Source: Aigarchaeota archaeon
Lineage (GTDB): Archaea > Thermoproteota > Nitrososphaeria_A > Caldarchaeales > Wolframiiraptoraceae
NCBI GenBank assembly: GCA_025058515.1
Contig: JANXDW010000035.1
Span: 1 to 41,074, forward strand
Length of the DNA: 41,074 bases
Direction of reading: 5' to 3'
Shown: positions 40,639 through 41,074 of the stretch, piece by piece
Position numbering within the stretch: the first letter of the stretch is position 1
How the letters are laid out: each line of letters opens with the position of its first letter
Program-made: the position numbers and the translations under genes
Notes under the pieces: generated by a model
Seen by the model: only the letters and a program-made list of their open reading frames with translations
Told to the model about the DNA's origin: nothing
Databases searched by the model: none

Positions 40639-41074
40639 ATGAGTAAGGAAGAGATTAGAGAGAAGGTTTGGAAGATCTTAGAAGAAAAGGGTGTTGCAAG
40701 ATTTCCTAAACCAGTATGGGGTAGGATTCCAAACTTTGAAGGAGCTGAGATAGCTGGAAATAGAATTACAAAACTCGATGAATTTAAGATGGCCGCAGTT
40801 GTTAAAGTAAGCCCCGACTCTCCTCAATACATTATTCGCTTAACATGTTTAAAGAATGGCAAAATACTATTGATGCCTACACCGAGATTGAGAGAAGGAT
40901 TCCTACTACTAAACCCATCGAAGATATCGAGAAAGTATTATGAGAAAGCTGCAACCATTAGAGGAGCATTTATGTTTGGAGAGAAGATATCTCTTGAAAA
41001 TATTCCGAAAGTAGATCTTATCGTAGTAGGTTCTGTTGCAGTAGGTAGAGATGGTTCAAGGATTGGGAAAGGAG
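40639..41074 (+). CDS. 5-formyltetrahydrofolate cyclo-ligase-like (MTHFS domain) protein, truncated by window
   Basis: Only the first 145 residues are visible; the frame is open at the window edge. The opening K-E-E-I-R-E-K-V-W-K-I-L, G-R-I-P-N-F-E-G-A near residue 30, K-V-S-P-D-S-P-Q, P-T-P-R-L-R-E-G-F near residue 80, and V-V-G-S-V-A-V-G-R-D-G-S-R-I-G-K-G at the edge match archaeal COG0212 proteins of the MTHFS-domain type. Cyclo-ligases close 5-formyl-THF to methenyl-THF; whether this branch does so is not settled. The ATG at 40639 is chosen; an in-frame GTG at 40630 precedes it. A TATA box and palindrome lie upstream. Confidence 0.8.
   Translation, partial: MSKEEIREKVWKILEEKGVARFPKPVWGRIPNFEGAEIAGNRITKLDEFKMAAVVKVSPDSPQYIIRLTCLKNGKILLMPTPRLREGFLLLNPSKISRKYYEKAATIRGAFMFGEKISLENIPKVDLIVVGSVAVGRDGSRIGKG

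Overview
The window is archaeal DNA, most likely from an uncultivated Thermoproteota (TACK)-type, probably thermophilic lineage; the exact lineage cannot be fixed from the sequence alone. Evidence: aIF2-alpha, S27e, Nop10, AglB, archaeal CCA-adding enzyme, A-type ATPase subunits, tRNAs with bulge-helix-bulge introns, TATA boxes about 26 nt upstream of leaderless or short-leader starts, and a 24-nt CRISPR repeat ending in ATTGAAAG on the minus strand. The DNA is A+T-rich and densely coding.

Layout. 1-373: leader end of a CRISPR array without cas genes in view. 374-11021: mostly minus-strand housekeeping genes (tRNA-Gln(CTG), proC, citrate synthase, tRNA-His, F420-dependent NADP reductase, thiI, a CDKAL1-type tRNA methylthiotransferase, a phosphoribosyltransferase, tyrA), with two Thr-rich-stalk surface proteins and a LysE-type exporter. 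11347-15501: tRNA-Gln(TTG), ATPase subunits H and C, then a translation block (DUF1922, rps27e, aIF2-alpha, nop10, PAC2). 15510-23612 (minus): aglB, a surface-protein operon (792-aa glycoprotein-like, 145-aa stalk protein, 28-aa membrane microprotein) and lipA-lpd-lipB.

23756-37015 is the metabolic core. A PorGDAB-type 2-oxoacid:ferredoxin oxidoreductase is followed by an unfamiliar winged-helix-like regulator with a Cys cluster on the opposite strand, then a tightly packed run korD-korA-korB-korG-hdrA-hdrD-etfA-etfB. The HdrA protein is an 1135-aa fusion (two flavin modules, a ferredoxin domain and an MvhD domain). The HdrD-like partner has one degenerate and one intact CCG motif. With EtfAB this suggests a soluble flavin/Fe-S complex that links oxoacid-derived ferredoxin, a disulfide or other acceptor, and probably NAD(H) or another Etf donor. 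No hydrogenase and no methanogenesis gene is present. This operon is the best candidate for an undescribed system.

37061-41074: tmk, thpR, cca, a COG2112-type kinase and a truncated MTHFS-domain gene with a palindrome at its predicted transcription start.

Other points of interest: both tRNA-Gln genes carry a second intron in the D-loop, and all five tRNA introns can be folded by eye into bulge-helix-bulge form. Small palindromes sit at two predicted transcription starts. Two mutually exclusive hairpins lie just past the 3' end of tRNA-Gln(TTG).
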